58,328 bases of DNA from an uncultured bacterium (GCA_949294335.1 CASFGO010000004.1:1-58328); one strand, 5' to 3'. Counted from the stretch's first letter, positions 25,896-35,497 are shown. The notes: generated from the letters alone by a model not told the origin. Numbers and translations: made by a program.

Positions 25896-27353
25896 ATGGA
25901 AATTCGTAAAAATAATATCCGAATGAACTATCAACAAAATGCGTCAAATAATAAATCTGACGTTAAAAATGTTGATATGAATTTAGAAATTAATAATAAT
26001 CAAGAAGGGATGAAATCTCTTGCCAACTATAATGTTGCGGGAATAAAGTTTAAAGGATATTATGGAAACCAACAACCTGCAAAAAAATTATTTTGGATAC
26101 TAACAGGTAGAAACCAAATATATAGAGATAATGAAACAGATTATAACACATACTATACAGGAACTAATAAAAAATGGGTAACAACAAATCCGGAAGATTT
26201 ACTTAAAAGGACTCCGGAACAAGCAATACAAAGCATTTGTACATTAAACAATCATTTAGAGATTCCGGGATATGTATTATCTCCAAACTATGGTGATAAA
26301 TGGGGTAGAAGAGCTAATTATATTGAAATTAACCCTAGAACAATAGCACAAGCATATGGAAATACAAAAGAAGAAGGGTTATTAAATACCCTAAAACTTC
26401 TTCCTGCAATACCTCCATCAAGTAAAAGTGTTGCAAATTGTGTAATCTTATCTGAATTATATCCACCAATGTATAGAGACAATGATGGCAAAACTGGATA
26501 TGGTTCATTGTACACAGTAGACCTACACTCAGGAATATCTCGAACATTACTTTCGAAAAACCTTTCAAGAGGTCAAGAAAGAATGGGAGATGATGAACAA
26601 GTAAAAGCTTTTAATGATTTGGCTCATATAAGAGGTTTAAAAACTGGGATTAGAATGCCTTTATCAGAAGGTCAAATGACTGTTCAAGGCAGACCTTTCA
26701 ATTGGGATAAAGATGAAAAAGCATTTATTGATGCTTGCTGTTGGGCAGTTGATTTAGGTTTTGATGCTATATATTTTGATAGTGCAAAACACGTTGGAAA
26801 TTACGATATGGGAAATTACTGTGGAAATGGTAGGGTTCCAAATTACGGACAAATGCAATGGATAACAAACCAAATACGAGAAAAAACAGGAAGACAAGAT
26901 ATTTCTCTTATTGGTGAAAAATGTAATGACGATTCAAGATTTAACAACTTAGGCTTAACAGCAGGTAATGATTGGGGAAGAGCTGACAGTTATGAAAGTG
27001 TTATGCACGAATATAAAAAACAACGTTGGAATGATGAATATGCTGCAGGGCCAATAATTTCTGATGATAATGATAATGGGGCAATTTCTTTTGAACAAAG
27101 AAGAAACAGATTAGGAAATGCTCTTAATGCTTATGAAGATATTGGATATAAATTACCAGTCTTTATGCAAATGCACGATTTATTCCCACTTTCTCCTTAT
27201 ACAAATACTCATAATGAAATGATGAATTCTTATAATAGAACAACATACGGAGATCACGAAAGTAATTATAATAACACTTTCAACACATCACAAGCGGCAA
27301 GAGATTATAGAATGGGAATGTACCACGAATTTCTAAATGTTATTGACCGTTAG
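25896..27353 (+). CDS. GH13 (alpha-amylase-like) family protein with FKG motif
   Basis: A 485-residue soluble protein without signal peptide. The central and C-terminal parts read like the TIM barrel of alpha-amylase family enzymes. FNDLAHIRGLKTGIR is a beta-3-like segment, GFDAIYFDSAKHVG has the candidate nucleophile D295, LIGEKCND has the candidate acid/base E341, and FMQMHDLFP resembles the NHD motif. Substrate unknown. The N-terminal 45 residues are low complexity and are followed by AGIKFKGYYG, which carries the I-x-F-K-G motif seen at the extreme N-terminus of neighbouring GNAT-like proteins. The last 14 bases overlap the convergent TPR gene. Confidence 0.6.
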   Translation: MEIRKNNIRMNYQQNASNNKSDVKNVDMNLEINNNQEGMKSLANYNVAGIKFKGYYGNQQPAKKLFWILTGRNQIYRDNETDYNTYYTGTNKKWVTTNPEDLLKRTPEQAIQSICTLNNHLEIPGYVLSPNYGDKWGRRANYIEINPRTIAQAYGNTKEEGLLNTLKLLPAIPPSSKSVANCVILSELYPPMYRDNDGKTGYGSLYTVDLHSGISRTLLSKNLSRGQERMGDDEQVKAFNDLAHIRGLKTGIRMPLSEGQMTVQGRPFNWDKDEKAFIDACCWAVDLGFDAIYFDSAKHVGNYDMGNYCGNGRVPNYGQMQWITNQIREKTGRQDISLIGEKCNDDSRFNNLGLTAGNDWGRADSYESVMHEYKKQRWNDEYAAGPIISDDNDNGAISFEQRRNRLGNALNAYEDIGYKLPVFMQMHDLFPLSPYTNTHNEMMNSYNRTTYGDHESNYNNTFNTSQAARDYRMGMYHEFLNVIDR

Positions 27354-28203
27354 TTAGTTTGTTATAATTATCTAAATACATTTGAGCCAATTTAGGTTTT
27401 TCAAGTTTTTTATAAACATATGCTAAATTATAATGAAAATCAGGCTCAGTATTTTTCAGTTCAATAGCTTTTATTAATTTTGATTTAGCTTTCTTTAAAT
27501 CACCTGCTTTAATATACGCACAAGCCAAATTATAATATGCATATGGAAACTCTGGAGCATATTTTATTGCTTTTTTATAATAATCAATTGCCATAAAATA
27601 TTTATCATCATTTAAGCAAATATTAGCAATGTTATAATAAGGTTTATAATAATATTCATCAACTAGAATAGCTCTTTTATACATAAATATAGCATCTTCT
27701 CTTCTACCTAAATCTAATAAAATATTACCAATCAAAAGATTATCTTGAGCAGTCCTATATTTTTCTGGGATTTTTAAAAATGTATTTAAAGATTCATCTA
27801 AACTATTATCGTTATATAAAGCAACTGCCTGCTGAGATAAATTATGAACCCTTTCTAGTTCTTCTTTTATCTGTTCTTTTGATACCATATCTTCACCAAC
27901 AGAAACTTTTTCCTTCTTAAAAGGATTTTTAATATTTAAATGATTTTTTTTGCTTTTTTCAACCTTGGCTTTTTCTTTATTATTTTTTAAATTCTCTTGT
28001 TGAATTTTACTGTTTTTTGACTCTTTTGAAACAATTTTTTTCTCTGAATTTTCTATTGATTTTTTTTCAACTCTTTTTGAAGCCTGCTCAACTTTTGGTT
28101 CTTTTGGATTTTTTAAAGAAAACTTCGAAAATAAATCAGTAGCAAAACAAGAACTATTTAATATAAATAATATCGATATAACTATTAAAATATTTTTTTT
28201 CAT
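27340..28203 (-). CDS. secreted TPR-repeat protein
   Basis: About 287 residues. The signal peptide (KKNILIVISILFILNSSCFA) contains a cysteine near its end that could be a lipobox-like site but does not match well. A Lys/Glu-rich, probably disordered segment (about 30-105) follows, then four to five TPR repeats (for example YNIANICLNDDKYFMAIDYY, YYNLACAYIKAGDLKKAK). TPRs mediate protein-protein contact. It would act at the inner membrane or in the periplasm. ATG at 28203 preferred over TTG at 28209. Confidence 0.8.
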   Translation of the reverse strand: MKKNILIVISILFILNSSCFATDLFSKFSLKNPKEPKVEQASKRVEKKSIENSEKKIVSKESKNSKIQQENLKNNKEKAKVEKSKKNHLNIKNPFKKEKVSVGEDMVSKEQIKEELERVHNLSQQAVALYNDNSLDESLNTFLKIPEKYRTAQDNLLIGNILLDLGRREDAIFMYKRAILVDEYYYKPYYNIANICLNDDKYFMAIDYYKKAIKYAPEFPYAYYNLACAYIKAGDLKKAKSKLIKAIELKNTEPDFHYNLAYVYKKLEKPKLAQMYLDNYNKLTNGQ

Positions 28204-28308
28204 ACCCAAATTATATTCTAAATTTTATCCTAAATCCAGTAAATCTATTATTGGAAAAAACTAAAAACATATGAGATGATATTATAAATGTCTCTTTTAC
28301 TGATTATA

Positions 28309-28345
28309 CCCTCGTTTTAACTCCTTTTAAACGAGGGGTTTTATT
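28309..28345 (+). terminator. orphan intrinsic terminator
   Basis: CCCTCGTTT and AAACGAGGG (28309-28317 and 28329-28337) form a nine-base stem followed by GTTTTATTT. It lies between two divergent genes, downstream of no annotated gene, so it may end a short RNA or attenuate the PilZ operon leader. Confidence 0.6.
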
Positions 28346-28408
28346 TAATTTTCTAACGTTTAAATCATATATCTTGCTTTTTTTACTTATATTAATTAAA
28401 ATAAACTT

Positions 28409-29008
28409 ATGGCATTGTTTCAAGAGAATCAAAAAGCAAAAATAATTTTTGAAGCAGATAATAAAATTGTTGAAATGGATTGCTACATTGAAAAAATTTA
28501 TTACGATAGATTGAAACTCAATTTACCCAAAGCTGCCAGTAGATATAATCCATACCTGAAAGCTGGGACAAAGTTAACAGTAAATGTTTTTTCACACTTA
28601 GGTATTTTAGAACAAGATTCAATAATAATAACATCACCATTAGAAAAAGAATTTACTGTTGAATATGATGTAGATGCAATTAGAATTAACAATAGAAGAC
28701 GTATTAAAAGATATTCAGCAAGCTGTGATTTAATTATTTTTAGACCTTTACTTGGTAATATTGAAACACAAATTATAGACATAAGCACAAGAGGTTTAAG
28801 ATATTATTCCGATATTCCTTTAGAAGCAGGCTCTATATTTGATTGCAAACTACTATTAAAACCTACTGATAAAAAAATATTATTTAAAGGAAGAATTACT
28901 GATAATAAAGGCTTGCCCGCTGGAGTTTATCGAATGGTAATCCATAAAATAGCATATAAAGATAAACAAACATTACTTGATTTCTGTGAACTTGATTTAC
29001 AACAATAA
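28409..29008 (+). CDS. PilZ-domain c-di-GMP-binding protein
   Basis: 199 residues in the YcgR-like layout: an N-terminal beta domain (about 1-85) and a C-terminal PilZ domain. The c-di-GMP signature residues RRRIKR (96-101) and DISTRG (124-129) match RxxxR and D/NxSxxG. In related proteins binding of c-di-GMP slows or alters flagellar or surface behaviour. It is the first gene of a unit with a TPR protein and an ACT protein; its stop overlaps the next ATG (TAATG). No Shine-Dalgarno site before its ATG. Confidence 0.85.
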   Translation: MALFQENQKAKIIFEADNKIVEMDCYIEKIYYDRLKLNLPKAASRYNPYLKAGTKLTVNVFSHLGILEQDSIIITSPLEKEFTVEYDVDAIRINNRRRIKRYSASCDLIIFRPLLGNIETQIIDISTRGLRYYSDIPLEAGSIFDCKLLLKPTDKKILFKGRITDNKGLPAGVYRMVIHKIAYKDKQTLLDFCELDLQQ

Positions 29009-30603
29009 TGGAAGATAATATGAATATGATTGATAATACACCGACTGAAAATAAACAAAACACCAAAGTAAAAAAAGCAATTGAACGTTGCCAATTAGAT
29101 TTGCAAAAAGATCCCAATAATGCAAAACTACACATTAGACTTGGTGATTTGTATTTACAATGGCATCTTGATATATTCAATTCTTGTCAATATATTGATG
29201 AAGCTATTACAGAATATCAATGTGCATTAGAAACTTATATGGATTCAGCCGAAATATACTATAAAATAGGGAAAGCACAATTCTATAAAGGAGATTTAGA
29301 TAAAGCTATTAATTATCTAAATATGGCAATTGAAAAAAAACATAATTATGCAGAAGCATATTATATGTTAGCTGAAACTTATACAAGAAAAGCTTATTTC
29401 TTTGAAGCTATAAATGCAGCAAAACTAGCTGTTAAATATAAACCTTTTAGAAATTCTTGTGCTCACTATTTATTATATAAATTATATCAAGCATCATCTT
29501 TTAGAGATTTCAAAAAAACATTTAAAGCAAGAATGGAACAAATACTAGCTATTTCAACATTTATATTTGATAGAAAAGCTATCTCAAATGTTAAACGTTC
29601 TATTTCATATTTGAGATTTTTACCAACACTTTTAAAAGGATTTTATTTAGTACAACTTAGAAATTTAGAAGGTGCTATAAACTTATATAGTAATGCAATT
29701 GAAAATGCTCCAGGTTTCGTACCTTTATATTGCCTTTTAGGTGATGTTTATTTAGCAATTGGACATTTTGAAGATGCTATTACTGAATATAAAATGGCAA
29801 TATGGTTAGACAGCTTAAATATACCTGCATACAGACATTTATGCCAAGCATACGAAGAACAAGGGGATTATGACAGAGCAATTGATGTTTATTTAAAACT
29901 TATTTCTATAATGCCGACTGTTCCTGATTTTCATTCAAACTTAGCAAATTTATATTACGTAAAAGGTGAAATCCCAGCAGCAATTTCACAATACCAAGCA
30001 GCAATCACACTAAATCCGAATAAACGTTGGACTAGTGTCATAGCTCAAACATTAGGTTTTGTATACCAAGAAAACCAAAATAATCTTGACGCTGCTATAT
30101 GCTCATATCAAAATGCATATACCTTAACTCCTGAAGACATTGATATATATATTAATCTTGGTAGCGCTTTCTATGATAAAGAAGACTATGATAATGCTGT
30201 TAACGTATATAGAAAAGCTCTTGAACTTGACCCAGAGAACGCTAAAATACATTGTAATCTAGGATTCTTACATTGGGGAAAAGGTAATACAGAAGAGGCT
30301 ATTAAAGAATACGAATTAGCTATTAAATATGATGAAAATTATGATATTGCATACAACAATTTAGGAGTTATTTATTTAGATGACTTAGGAAGAGTTCAAA
30401 AAGCTATTGAACTATTTAAAAAATCTGCAGAAACTAACCCTAACTATGCATTAGCACATTTTAATCTTGCAAGAGCTATTACAATTGTTGGAGATAAAAT
30501 TGAAGCGGCTAAATTATATCAAATAGCACAAGATATTAATAAAGTTACAAATGAAATAGACCCACAAGATATTGTTGATAAAATTAATGGGTTATTTTCA
30601 TAG
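29008..30603 (+). CDS. large TPR-repeat protein
   Basis: 531 residues with TPR motifs from about residue 25 to the end, interrupted by a non-TPR stretch around 140-220 (KTFKARMEQILAIS...). The last repeats (for example YINLGSAFYDKEDYDNAVNVY, YNNLGVIYLDDLGRVQKAIELF) are very regular. A paralogue at 45263-46912 has the same repeat plan and a matching C-terminal end (DINKVTNEIDPQDIV.. versus DLNKITYELDERDIL..). It is translationally coupled to the PilZ gene and may be its effector or scaffold partner. Confidence 0.85.
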   Translation: MEDNMNMIDNTPTENKQNTKVKKAIERCQLDLQKDPNNAKLHIRLGDLYLQWHLDIFNSCQYIDEAITEYQCALETYMDSAEIYYKIGKAQFYKGDLDKAINYLNMAIEKKHNYAEAYYMLAETYTRKAYFFEAINAAKLAVKYKPFRNSCAHYLLYKLYQASSFRDFKKTFKARMEQILAISTFIFDRKAISNVKRSISYLRFLPTLLKGFYLVQLRNLEGAINLYSNAIENAPGFVPLYCLLGDVYLAIGHFEDAITEYKMAIWLDSLNIPAYRHLCQAYEEQGDYDRAIDVYLKLISIMPTVPDFHSNLANLYYVKGEIPAAISQYQAAITLNPNKRWTSVIAQTLGFVYQENQNNLDAAICSYQNAYTLTPEDIDIYINLGSAFYDKEDYDNAVNVYRKALELDPENAKIHCNLGFLHWGKGNTEEAIKEYELAIKYDENYDIAYNNLGVIYLDDLGRVQKAIELFKKSAETNPNYALAHFNLARAITIVGDKIEAAKLYQIAQDINKVTNEIDPQDIVDKINGLFS

Positions 30604-30614
30604 AAAGGATTCAA

Positions 30615-30899
30615 ATGACTACAAATAATAAAATTATAATTACAGTATCAGGGACTGATAAAGTAGGTATCGTAGCTAAAGTTGCTTCTATATTAGCAGA
30701 ACTTAATGTTAATATAGAAGATATTAAACAAACTCTTATGCAAGGTCATTTTGTAATGTTTATGTTATGTGACATTACAAATTCTAAAAACTCTTTTAAA
30801 GAAATAAAAGATAGCTTGCAAAAAGAAGGCGAAAACCTTGGAATGGAAGTATGGGTACAAAGAAAAGAAATATTTGATACAATGCATACTGTAGGTTAA
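30615..30899 (+). CDS. ACT-domain protein
   Basis: 94 residues: the whole protein is one ACT-type domain, beginning IIITVSGTDKVGIVAKVASILAELNVNIEDIKQT. This matches the UPF0237 family and GcvR-like regulators, which bind amino acids or other small ligands. AAAGGA precedes the ATG. It is the third gene of the PilZ-TPR unit and is closed by the terminator at 30943-30968. Confidence 0.8.
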   Translation: MTTNNKIIITVSGTDKVGIVAKVASILAELNVNIEDIKQTLMQGHFVMFMLCDITNSKNSFKEIKDSLQKEGENLGMEVWVQRKEIFDTMHTVG

Positions 30900-30942
30900 T
30901 GTTATTAATTAAAAAAAAATTAAAATTTAGAATAAAACAAAA

Positions 30943-30970
30943 AAAGCCGGCATTTGAAGACCGGCTTTAA
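30943..30970 (+). terminator. bidirectional terminator
   Basis: AAAGCCGG (30943-30950) and CCGGCTTT (30961-30968) form an eight-base stem with A and T flanks on both sides. It serves the PilZ-TPR-ACT unit and the convergent AMIN gene. Confidence 0.8.
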
Positions 30971-30995
30971 AAATGTGCTTATTATAATAAAAGTA

Positions 30996-32033
30996 TTATT
31001 TACTAATTTTTGTTAATTTTGTTCTAATACCATTTGCTAAATCCGGTCTTCCACTTTTTTCATATATTTCAGACATAGATTCTAAAAATTTCAAGCTATC
31101 AACTCTTTTTGGCTGAACCTTTGTTTGCGTCATTGTTGTTTGTTGTGGACGAGAAACTCTACTTTGAGAAGAAACTGTTCTTGGTGCGGAAATTGAATCA
31201 GCCATTAAATTTCTCTTTGGTAAAGATGATAACTTTTGAGCGGTTGTAGAGCTTGTATGATGTTGCAAATATGGTGATTGTGTACTATTCTGATATGCTT
31301 TTAACCCATAATTCATTGTAGTATATGGTTTATTTGTTGCATTTCTATATCCAGGAGTTAAATTTGGAACATCTTTAGTATTAGCAATATCTCTATTTCT
31401 CAAACCTTGAGATAAACCAACTGTAATATCGTTATCTTTTCCTCTTATTAATTTTGCACCTAATAAGAATAAAAGACCAAAGAAACCGAATGTAAATAAT
31501 GTCCCAGTAGTTTTTCCTGATAATAAATTTTTAGCATAAGCCAATAATCCACCTAAATGAATGTGTGATGTTAATGACGATTTAGCCTCTACATCATCCT
31601 GCTTATATATTGGAGAATAAGTATTGATAGGAGCATTTAACAAAATCTCTTTCTTAGGATTTGCTCTATCTTGTACTTTTACAGATGATACAATTGAGTC
31701 AAATGTCACAGAAGCATTTGATGCATTTTCTGCTTGAAACATAATGTTTAAACCATCAACTCCAAATGGTTCAACAATTATATTATCAACATTTGAAACA
31801 TTTTTATAAACAGTACTTAATGTTTTTGAAGCTCTTATACCTTTTAAACTTAACATTATTCTATTAGGAGCTTGAACTGTTTTCTTAATAGAAACAGAAT
31901 TATCTGCAACTAATACGATATTAAAACTATCTCCCATTGGCTCTATCTGAACACTTTGAAGCACATTATCTGATGCCATTACATTAATAGCAGTAAACAA
32001 ACTAATAAATAATACTAAAAATACTTTTTTCAT
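30996..32033 (-). CDS. AMIN-domain envelope protein
   Basis: About 345 residues. Signal peptide KKVFLVLFISLFTAINVMA. The AMIN domain follows (about 25-115): VQIEPMGDSFNIVLVADN, PNRIMLSLKGIRA, VDNIIVEPFGVDGLNIMFQA. A transmembrane segment (GTLFTFGFFGLLFLLGAKLI) lies near 182-202, then a Ser/Thr/Gln-rich tail. AMIN domains target periplasmic proteins such as AmiC or PilQ to peptidoglycan or secretins. The start at 32033 is chosen because GAGAG precedes it and it begins the signal peptide. Palindromes upstream (32110-32174) may regulate it. Confidence 0.75.
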   Translation of the reverse strand: MKKVFLVLFISLFTAINVMASDNVLQSVQIEPMGDSFNIVLVADNSVSIKKTVQAPNRIMLSLKGIRASKTLSTVYKNVSNVDNIIVEPFGVDGLNIMFQAENASNASVTFDSIVSSVKVQDRANPKKEILLNAPINTYSPIYKQDDVEAKSSLTSHIHLGGLLAYAKNLLSGKTTGTLFTFGFFGLLFLLGAKLIRGKDNDITVGLSQGLRNRDIANTKDVPNLTPGYRNATNKPYTTMNYGLKAYQNSTQSPYLQHHTSSTTAQKLSSLPKRNLMADSISAPRTVSSQSRVSRPQQTTMTQTKVQPKRVDSLKFLESMSEIYEKSGRPDLANGIRTKLTKISK

Positions 32034-32109
32034 GAATTTCTCTCTCTCCCTAATGATAGAGTACATGTTTTCCATGCCGGCAACATCAACCCAAAGGTTA
32101 AATTATTTA

Positions 32110-32125
32110 TAGACCATATGGTCTA
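32110..32125. promoter_or_regulatory. perfect 16-bp palindrome upstream of AMIN gene
   Basis: TAGACCATATGGTCTA is a perfect palindrome 77-92 bases before the AMIN start. A dimeric regulator operator is the likeliest reading; no family is identified. Confidence 0.5.
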
Positions 32126-32144
32126 GGGATAAATGTTGAACATG

Positions 32145-32174
32145 CTGAAAACCATGCCATGACATGGTTTTCAG
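32145..32174. promoter_or_regulatory. perfect 12-bp-stem hairpin
   Basis: CTGAAAACCATG (32145-32156) pairs perfectly with CATGGTTTTCAG (32163-32174) around a six-base loop, and AATGTT/AACATT can extend it outside. No T run follows on either strand. The rest of the 300-base gap 32034-32337 is AT-rich without a gene. Confidence 0.5.
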
Positions 32175-32337
32175 GTTTTAACATTAATAAAATTAAAAAT
32201 TTATTTAAATTAATATAGTATTAACCTTAAACTCTTACAAATAAAGGATTTCAAACCTTTTAAAGATTTATTAATACATACATCTAAGGATTATAATTTT
32301 CTTAATATAACTTTACATTTATAATGTTTTGTAACGT

Positions 32338-32895
32338 TTATCCTAACCAAATCATATTAGAATCGTGTTTACCACATCTTAAGAAACCATTCTTCTTGTA
32401 AAATGGAACTGCATCATCAGCAGATTGAACATAAATAGGCTTATCAGTAATTTGTTTCATATAATTAACTAATTCTGTTCCTATATTTTTAAATTTTCGT
32501 TCAGTTGAATTCTTTTTATTAGTTGTAGGATTTACTTGTAACCAATTTAATTGATTTTCTGAATCCATTGTTTCTGAAAATAATGCTAAACCCAAAACTT
32601 TATTAGCGTCCAAATTTTTATAATCCTTGTTTTGAGTTGTCAAAGCTAAATAATGTTCAGCAACAATATCAGGATACATCTTAGGCTTTAGTGCTTCATT
32701 ATATATTTCAGAAGAAAAACCCGGAGCAATACTTTCCCATTTACAAGCCGTTTCAGCTAAAGCCATAACATCTTTTTGATTTTTTGGATCTAATTCTACA
32801 ATAGAAACTTCCTGATTTTTATAATTTAAATCAGATACTTTTTGAGGGATATAAACAGTTTTAAGAAAACTTGCTTTAAAATTAATTGGGGTCAT
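32338..32895 (-). CDS. GNAT-like protein with N-terminal INFKA motif
   Basis: 185 residues opening MTPINFKASF. The body follows a pattern shared with four paralogues at 37624-40006: SIVELDPKNQKD, YLALTTQNKDYKNLDANKVLGLALF, LNWLQVNP, NIGTELVNYMKQ, and VPFYKKNGF near the C-terminus. The last blocks are GNAT-like (acetyl-CoA loop and terminal strand). No enzyme activity is established for this group. It has the TAGCAA box 28 bases before the ATG and no Shine-Dalgarno site. It precedes pcrA on the same strand only by position; pcrA is upstream. Confidence 0.6.
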   Translation of the reverse strand: MTPINFKASFLKTVYIPQKVSDLNYKNQEVSIVELDPKNQKDVMALAETACKWESIAPGFSSEIYNEALKPKMYPDIVAEHYLALTTQNKDYKNLDANKVLGLALFSETMDSENQLNWLQVNPTTNKKNSTERKFKNIGTELVNYMKQITDKPIYVQSADDAVPFYKKNGFLRCGKHDSNMIWLG

Positions 32896-32929
32896 ATTTA
32901 TCTAAAACAAGTAAAATATATTTTTGCTA
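32896..32929 (-). promoter_or_regulatory. TAGCAA-type promoter box, GNAT-like gene 32338
   Basis: On the minus strand TAGCAA (32924-32929) is followed by 28 bases to the ATG, including TACTTGTTTTA, identical in sequence and position to the box before the gene at 38169-38762. Confidence 0.65.
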
Positions 32930-32935
32930 CTTAAT

Positions 32936-35497
32936 TTAAAATTTCTTTAAATGAGCATAAGCTGCATCCATAGCTTTTTTACCCATTTTACCAAAATCTA
33001 TAGTATACATCGTACTTTCGCCTATTTGGGTAACATCAAGAATATGTCCTATTCCCAATTTTTCATGAAATACTCTTTCCCCAACATTAAAGAAATAATC
33101 AATTTGAGCTTGTTTTTCTTCTTTTTCTTTAATTTGTTGAGCTTGCATTGCTTCTTGTTGTCTTTTTTCTTCAAGCATTTTCTTAATAGAATTGTTTTCA
33201 AAGAATTTTTTAGCTCTTTCTTCAGCTCTTTTTTGAGCCATTTCTTTATTCTTTTGACTTTTTACTAAAATAGTTCTTTGAGGTGTTCTGTTAGAACGAT
33301 TACTTAAGCCACTAACTCCTTTAGGAGCAACAAAATCTGAACCGAATCCCGAATTTGATTTTCTTTGTGGAGTACTTAAACTTTGAACTCCTTTTGGAGC
33401 TACGAAATTAGTACCAAAACTTCCTGATGGAATAGATGTTGATTTCGAACTATTCCCCCAATCTGATTTAGAATTATTTGCTTTTATTTTATTAACTGCA
33501 CTTCTAAATGTTCTTTCTGATGAATATTCACCATTTGATGATGTTGAATCTAATAATTGAGGTGGAATTTCTTCTATAAACCTACTTGGATTATAGTATT
33601 TATATTCCCCCCACATTTGCCTTCTTTTAGCTGATGAAATATAAAGTTTTTCTTCGGCTCGTGTTACACCAACATACATCAATCTTCGTTCTTCTTCTAA
33701 CTCCGATAAAGAATTAAACGTTCTTGAATGAGGAAATATTCCTTCTTCTAAACCTGCTAAAAATACTATAGGATATTCCAAACCTTTAGCTGAATGAAGT
33801 GTCATTAGTGTTACATTATTACTAATTTCTTCCATTCCATCAATATCAGAAACTAAAGCAACTTGAGCAAGAAATTCGCCTAACCTATTATCATTATCTT
33901 CAGGTTCAAAATCATTTGCGACATTTACTAATTCTTGTAAGTTTTCTATTCTTGCAAGTTCTTCTGGTGAACCATCTTGCTCCAGTTCTCTTACATAACC
34001 GCTTTTTTCAATTACAAATTCTATAAAATTATGTAACTGATAATTATTTTCTACTGCTTTGAAATTCGCAATTAATTTTGCAAAATCAATTAATTTAGAA
34101 CGTGTTTTTGCAGTAATTGCAGGAATATCTTCAACCCTTTCAACCGCTTGAAATAAACTTATATCATTCTCATCAGCATATTCCTGTAAATGTTTTAAAG
34201 TTGTTTCTCCGATTGAACGTTTTGGTACATTTACAATCCTTTTAAAACTTTGAGAATCATTTGTATTATAAATTAATTTTAAATATGCAATAGCATCTTT
34301 AATTTCTTTTCTATCATAGAATTTTAAACCGCCATAAATTTTATACGGTATACCTGCAGCAATACAAGCTTCTTCTAAAGAACGAGATTGAGCATTTGTT
34401 CTATAAAGAATCGCAAATTGGTTATAATTTGCAGAAGTTTTCTTTATAGTTGATGCAATAAAATTAGCCTCATCTGCTTCATCATCAGCTTCATAATAGG
34501 TAATTTTTTCACCATCACCTTTATTTGAATATAAAACCTTATCAACGCGTTCTTGGTTGTTTTCAATAATAGCATTAGCAGCCTTCAATATTGCACCTGT
34601 CGAACGGTAATTTTGTTCTAACTTTATTAATTTACATTTTTTGAAATCATTTTGAAAATTTAAAATAATTTTAAAATCTGCCCCACGCCAACTATAAATA
34701 GATTGATCAACATCCCCTACAACACATAATGAACGAGTTTCAGGCAGTTCATTTTCTGGAATATAATTTGTATATAAAGCTCTTACTAGATTATATTGAG
34801 CTTGGTTAGTATCTTGAAATTCATCTACTAATATATGCTCAAATCGTGAATAATATTTTTCTCTAACTTCTGGATTTTGTTCAAGAAGTTTTACACAAAG
34901 CATTAACATATCATCAAAATCAATTGCATTATTATTATTTAAAGCATTTTCATATTCTTCAAATATTTGAGCAATCCTTTGTGATTTAAAATCTCTTGCA
35001 AAAGTTGCAAATGTATAAGCATCTTGCATTTTATTCTTTGCATTTGATATAACAGCTTTTACAAGTTTTGGTTGATACGTTTTATCATCAAGATTTAATT
35101 TCTTTATAGCTTGTTTTATAACAGCAATAGAATCTTGTTCATCATAAATAGTAAAATTTTTATCAAGTTTTTTACCTGATTGGAATGAATAATTATCAAT
35201 ATCTTGTCTTAAAATACGGCCACAAATACTATGGAAAGTACCAACCCACATATATTTAACAACATCTTCACCTAAAATAGCAGAAAGCCTTTCACGCATT
35301 TCTTTTGCTGCTTTATTTGTAAATGTTACAGCCAAAATATTATGAGCCCTAACTCCACTTTTTATCATATAAGCAATACGAGAAGTTAAAACCTTAGTTT
35401 TACCACTTCCAGCACCTGCAAGAATTAGCAATGAACCTTTTGTAGTTTTAACTGATTCTAGCTGTTGTTCGTTTAAATTAGCTAATAAATTTTCCAT
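32936..35497 (-). CDS. pcrA: superfamily I DNA helicase PcrA/UvrD
   Basis: 853 residues, a UvrD-type 3'-5' helicase used in repair and in clearing proteins from DNA. Walker A AGAGSGKT at 27-34, DEFQDTN box, GDVDQSIYSWRGAD (motif III region), LEQNYRS, VTLMTLHSAKGLEYPIVFLAG, and RRLMYVGVTRAEEKLY are all present. After residue about 640 there is a long low-complexity tail containing repeats of VAPKGVQSL/VAPKGVSGL, a Lys/Glu-rich coil, and a final small domain (VGERVFHEKLGIGHILDVT) typical of PcrA C-termini that contact RNA polymerase. Confidence 0.95.
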   Translation of the reverse strand: MENLLANLNEQQLESVKTTKGSLLILAGAGSGKTKVLTSRIAYMIKSGVRAHNILAVTFTNKAAKEMRERLSAILGEDVVKYMWVGTFHSICGRILRQDIDNYSFQSGKKLDKNFTIYDEQDSIAVIKQAIKKLNLDDKTYQPKLVKAVISNAKNKMQDAYTFATFARDFKSQRIAQIFEEYENALNNNNAIDFDDMLMLCVKLLEQNPEVREKYYSRFEHILVDEFQDTNQAQYNLVRALYTNYIPENELPETRSLCVVGDVDQSIYSWRGADFKIILNFQNDFKKCKLIKLEQNYRSTGAILKAANAIIENNQERVDKVLYSNKGDGEKITYYEADDEADEANFIASTIKKTSANYNQFAILYRTNAQSRSLEEACIAAGIPYKIYGGLKFYDRKEIKDAIAYLKLIYNTNDSQSFKRIVNVPKRSIGETTLKHLQEYADENDISLFQAVERVEDIPAITAKTRSKLIDFAKLIANFKAVENNYQLHNFIEFVIEKSGYVRELEQDGSPEELARIENLQELVNVANDFEPEDNDNRLGEFLAQVALVSDIDGMEEISNNVTLMTLHSAKGLEYPIVFLAGLEEGIFPHSRTFNSLSELEEERRLMYVGVTRAEEKLYISSAKRRQMWGEYKYYNPSRFIEEIPPQLLDSTSSNGEYSSERTFRSAVNKIKANNSKSDWGNSSKSTSIPSGSFGTNFVAPKGVQSLSTPQRKSNSGFGSDFVAPKGVSGLSNRSNRTPQRTILVKSQKNKEMAQKRAEERAKKFFENNSIKKMLEEKRQQEAMQAQQIKEKEEKQAQIDYFFNVGERVFHEKLGIGHILDVTQIGESTMYTIDFGKMGKKAMDAAYAHLKKF

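Noticed and set aside
28409..28411. TAGCAA-type box upstream of the PilZ gene
   Set aside because: The region is AT-rich and lacks a Shine-Dalgarno site, but it reads CTTGCTTTTT instead of TAGCAA and the offset does not match.
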